Part shown: in pieces, positions 6,386 through 7,986 of the stretch | Layout of the letters: every line of letters begins with the position of its first letter | How positions within the stretch are numbered: position 1 is the first letter of the stretch | Translations under genes and position numbers: made by a program | The notes under the pieces: generated by a model | Databases searched by the model: none | Seen by the model: only the letters and a program-made list of their open reading frames with translations | What the model was told of the DNA's origin: nothing | Assembly (NCBI GenBank): GCA_004357435.1 | Contig: SMVS01000113.1 | Span: forward strand, 1-7,986 | Source: Nitrospina sp. | GTDB lineage: Bacteria > Nitrospinota > Nitrospinia > Nitrospinales > Nitrospinaceae | DNA: 7,986 nt | Direction: 5' to 3'

Positions 6386-7986
6386 ATGAACTTGTCGCAA
6401 TTGGCATTTCTAGTACCTCTGTTTCCGTTGATCGGTTCCATCATCAACGGATTTTTTGGGCTGAAAATCGGCAAGAAAGCGGTCAGCGCCATCGCCTGCG
6501 GCGGACCAGTGCTTTCCTTCATCGTCACGTTCATCATATGGGTCAGCCTGTTCTCACATCCGGAAGGCACGCCCTTCCCTGAACAAGTCCTCTTCACCTG
6601 GATTTCGGCGGGCAATTTAACCGTCGAATTCGGATTTCAGATCGATCCGTTGTCCATGATCATGATGCTGGTGGTGACCGGCGTCGGCTCCATCATCCAT
6701 ATTTATTCGATCGGTTACATGTACGCGGAGTACAGCTACTACCGGTATTTCGCCTACCTCAATCTGTTTTTGTTCTCCATGCTATTGCTGGTCATGGGCA
6801 ACAACTTTTTGATCATGTTCATCGGATGGGAAGGCGTGGGTCTGTGTTCCTATTTTCTGGTCGGCTATTACTTTGAAAAGAAATCGGCCTGCGATGCCGG
6901 GCTCAAGGCGTTCGTGGTCAACCGAATCGGTGACTTCGCCTTCCTGATGGCCATTTTCTTCATTTTCCAGCAGTTCGGATCGATCGATTTCACCACGGTT
7001 TTTACCGCCGCTCCCAGCACTTTGATTTACGACGGAGAAACGGTGACGCTCATCACCATGTTTCTATTCATCGGCGCCACCGGCAAGTCGGCGCAGATTC
7101 CGCTTTACACCTGGTTGCCGGACGCCATGGAAGGCCCGACCCCGGTCAGCGCGCTCATTCACGCCGCCACCATGGTGACCGCCGGTGTCTATATGGTGGT
7201 GCGTTGCAACGCCCTGTTCAACCTGGCGCCGCTCACCATGATGATCATCGCACTGGTCGGTGGTGGCACGGCCTTGCTCGCAGCGACGATCGGCACCTGT
7301 CAATTCGATATCAAACGGGTGCTGGCCTACTCCACCGTCAGCCAGATCGGCTACATGTTCCTGGCGTGCGGCGTCGGGGCCTACACTGCGGCTATTTTTC
7401 ATCTGGTCACTCACGCATTTTTCAAAGCCTGCCTGTTCCTCGGTTCCGGCAGTGTGATCCACGGCATGCACCATGAGCAGGACATGCGCAAGATGGGTGG
7501 ATTGAAAGACCATTTCCCCATCACCTATGTCACGTTCCTGATTTCCACCATTGCCATTGCCGGAATATTTCCATTTTCCGGGTTCTTCAGTAAGGATGAA
7601 ATCCTCTATCACGCTTTAATGGACGGCAATGTTATTTTCTGGGGCATGGGAGTCCTCGGGGCGTTCATCACCGCGTTTTACATGTTCCGCCTGGTGTTCA
7701 TGACCTTCCACGGGCCTTCGCGAGTGGACCCGGACGTGCATCCTCATGAGCCGCCGGCGGTGATGACCCTGCCGTTAATCGTGTTGGCAGGACTGGCTCT
7801 CGTTGGCGGGTTGCTGGGCATTCCGCTCATCAAAGGCTGGCACGTTTTGCACAATTATCTGGAACCGGTTTTATATTTTGATTTACCGGCGGCCCTGCAT
7901 GCTTCCGAACAAATGCTGGCGGACCATGGGCACTACGTGTCGTTCGCCGAATTGATTCACGAACATGAGCACCAGAGCCACAATGC
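6386..7986 (+). CDS. nuoL: NADH-quinone oxidoreductase subunit L, 3' end outside the window
   Basis: An open frame of 533 codons plus two bases runs off the window. This is the distal antiporter-like proton pump of complex I (ND5 homologue), usually somewhat over 600 residues, so about 80-120 residues are missing. Key features are IGWEGVGLCSYFLVGYY (146-162) with Glu149, NRIGDFAF (179-186), ATGKSAQIPLYTWLPDAMEG (231-250) with Lys234, TPVSALIHAATMVTAGVYMV (252-271) with the conserved His259, RVLAYSTVSQIGYM (311-324), and HLVTHAFFKACLFLGSGSVI (339-358) with His343 and Lys347. All the charged residues expected for proton transfer are in place. The loop after about residue 500 is histidine-rich (seven His between 505 and 532). 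The ATG at 6386 follows AGGGA (6377-6381) and gives a normal N-terminus. nuoM and nuoN probably follow. Confidence 0.96.
   Translation, partial: MNLSQLAFLVPLFPLIGSIINGFFGLKIGKKAVSAIACGGPVLSFIVTFIIWVSLFSHPEGTPFPEQVLFTWISAGNLTVEFGFQIDPLSMIMMLVVTGVGSIIHIYSIGYMYAEYSYYRYFAYLNLFLFSMLLLVMGNNFLIMFIGWEGVGLCSYFLVGYYFEKKSACDAGLKAFVVNRIGDFAFLMAIFFIFQQFGSIDFTTVFTAAPSTLIYDGETVTLITMFLFIGATGKSAQIPLYTWLPDAMEGPTPVSALIHAATMVTAGVYMVVRCNALFNLAPLTMMIIALVGGGTALLAATIGTCQFDIKRVLAYSTVSQIGYMFLACGVGAYTAAIFHLVTHAFFKACLFLGSGSVIHGMHHEQDMRKMGGLKDHFPITYVTFLISTIAIAGIFPFSGFFSKDEILYHALMDGNVIFWGMGVLGAFITAFYMFRLVFMTFHGPSRVDPDVHPHEPPAVMTLPLIVLAGLALVGGLLGIPLIKGWHVLHNYLEPVLYFDLPAALHASEQMLADHGHYVSFAELIHEHEHQSHN

Overview
The window joins the 3' end of a ribosomal RNA operon to the start of a respiratory complex I (nuo) operon, with one outer-membrane lipid A-modifying gene between them on the opposite strand. 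The 23S domain V/VI sequence, the 5S rRNA, a lipid A deacylase-type beta-barrel and a 14-subunit-type complex I show a Gram-negative bacterium. No marker in the window fixes the phylum. A Nitrospinota- or Desulfobacterota-like lineage is a guess from the overall look of the proteins, not a conclusion.

Layout: (1) bases 1-832, 3' part of 23S rRNA, + strand; (2) 833-949, spacer with a UUCG-capped hairpin and no tRNA; (3) 950-1069, 5S rRNA, followed by a strong intrinsic terminator (1078-1111) and a second small hairpin; (4) 1112-1448, gene-free, GC-rich and hairpin-dense, probably an interspersed repeat; (5) 1449-2552, minus strand, an LpxR-like lipid A 3'-O-deacylase with signal peptide, convergent with the rrn operon and divergent from nuo; (6) 2553-3067, a 515-base divergent intergenic region that must hold the promoters for both neighbours; (7) 3068 to the window end, nuoA, nuoC, nuoH, nuoI, nuoJ, nuoK and nuoL, tightly packed on the + strand, with nuoL running off the end.

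The nuo genes encode the membrane arm (A, H, J, K, L) plus two peripheral subunits (C and the 2x[4Fe-4S] ferredoxin-like NuoI). They would form a quinone-reducing, proton-pumping complex, and the visible key residues of each subunit are intact. The most notable point is what is missing. nuoB and nuoD, which carry cluster N2 and much of the quinone site and usually lie between A and C and after C, are absent, as is the NADH-oxidising module nuoEFG. A and C are joined by a 4-base ATGA overlap and C and H by a 15-base gap, so the rearrangement looks settled rather than recent. A working enzyme would need these subunits from another locus.

I found no CRISPR array, insertion sequence, phage gene, tRNA or clearly new multi-gene system. 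The two best leads are the rearranged nuo operon and the structured intergenic segment downstream of the rrn terminator.
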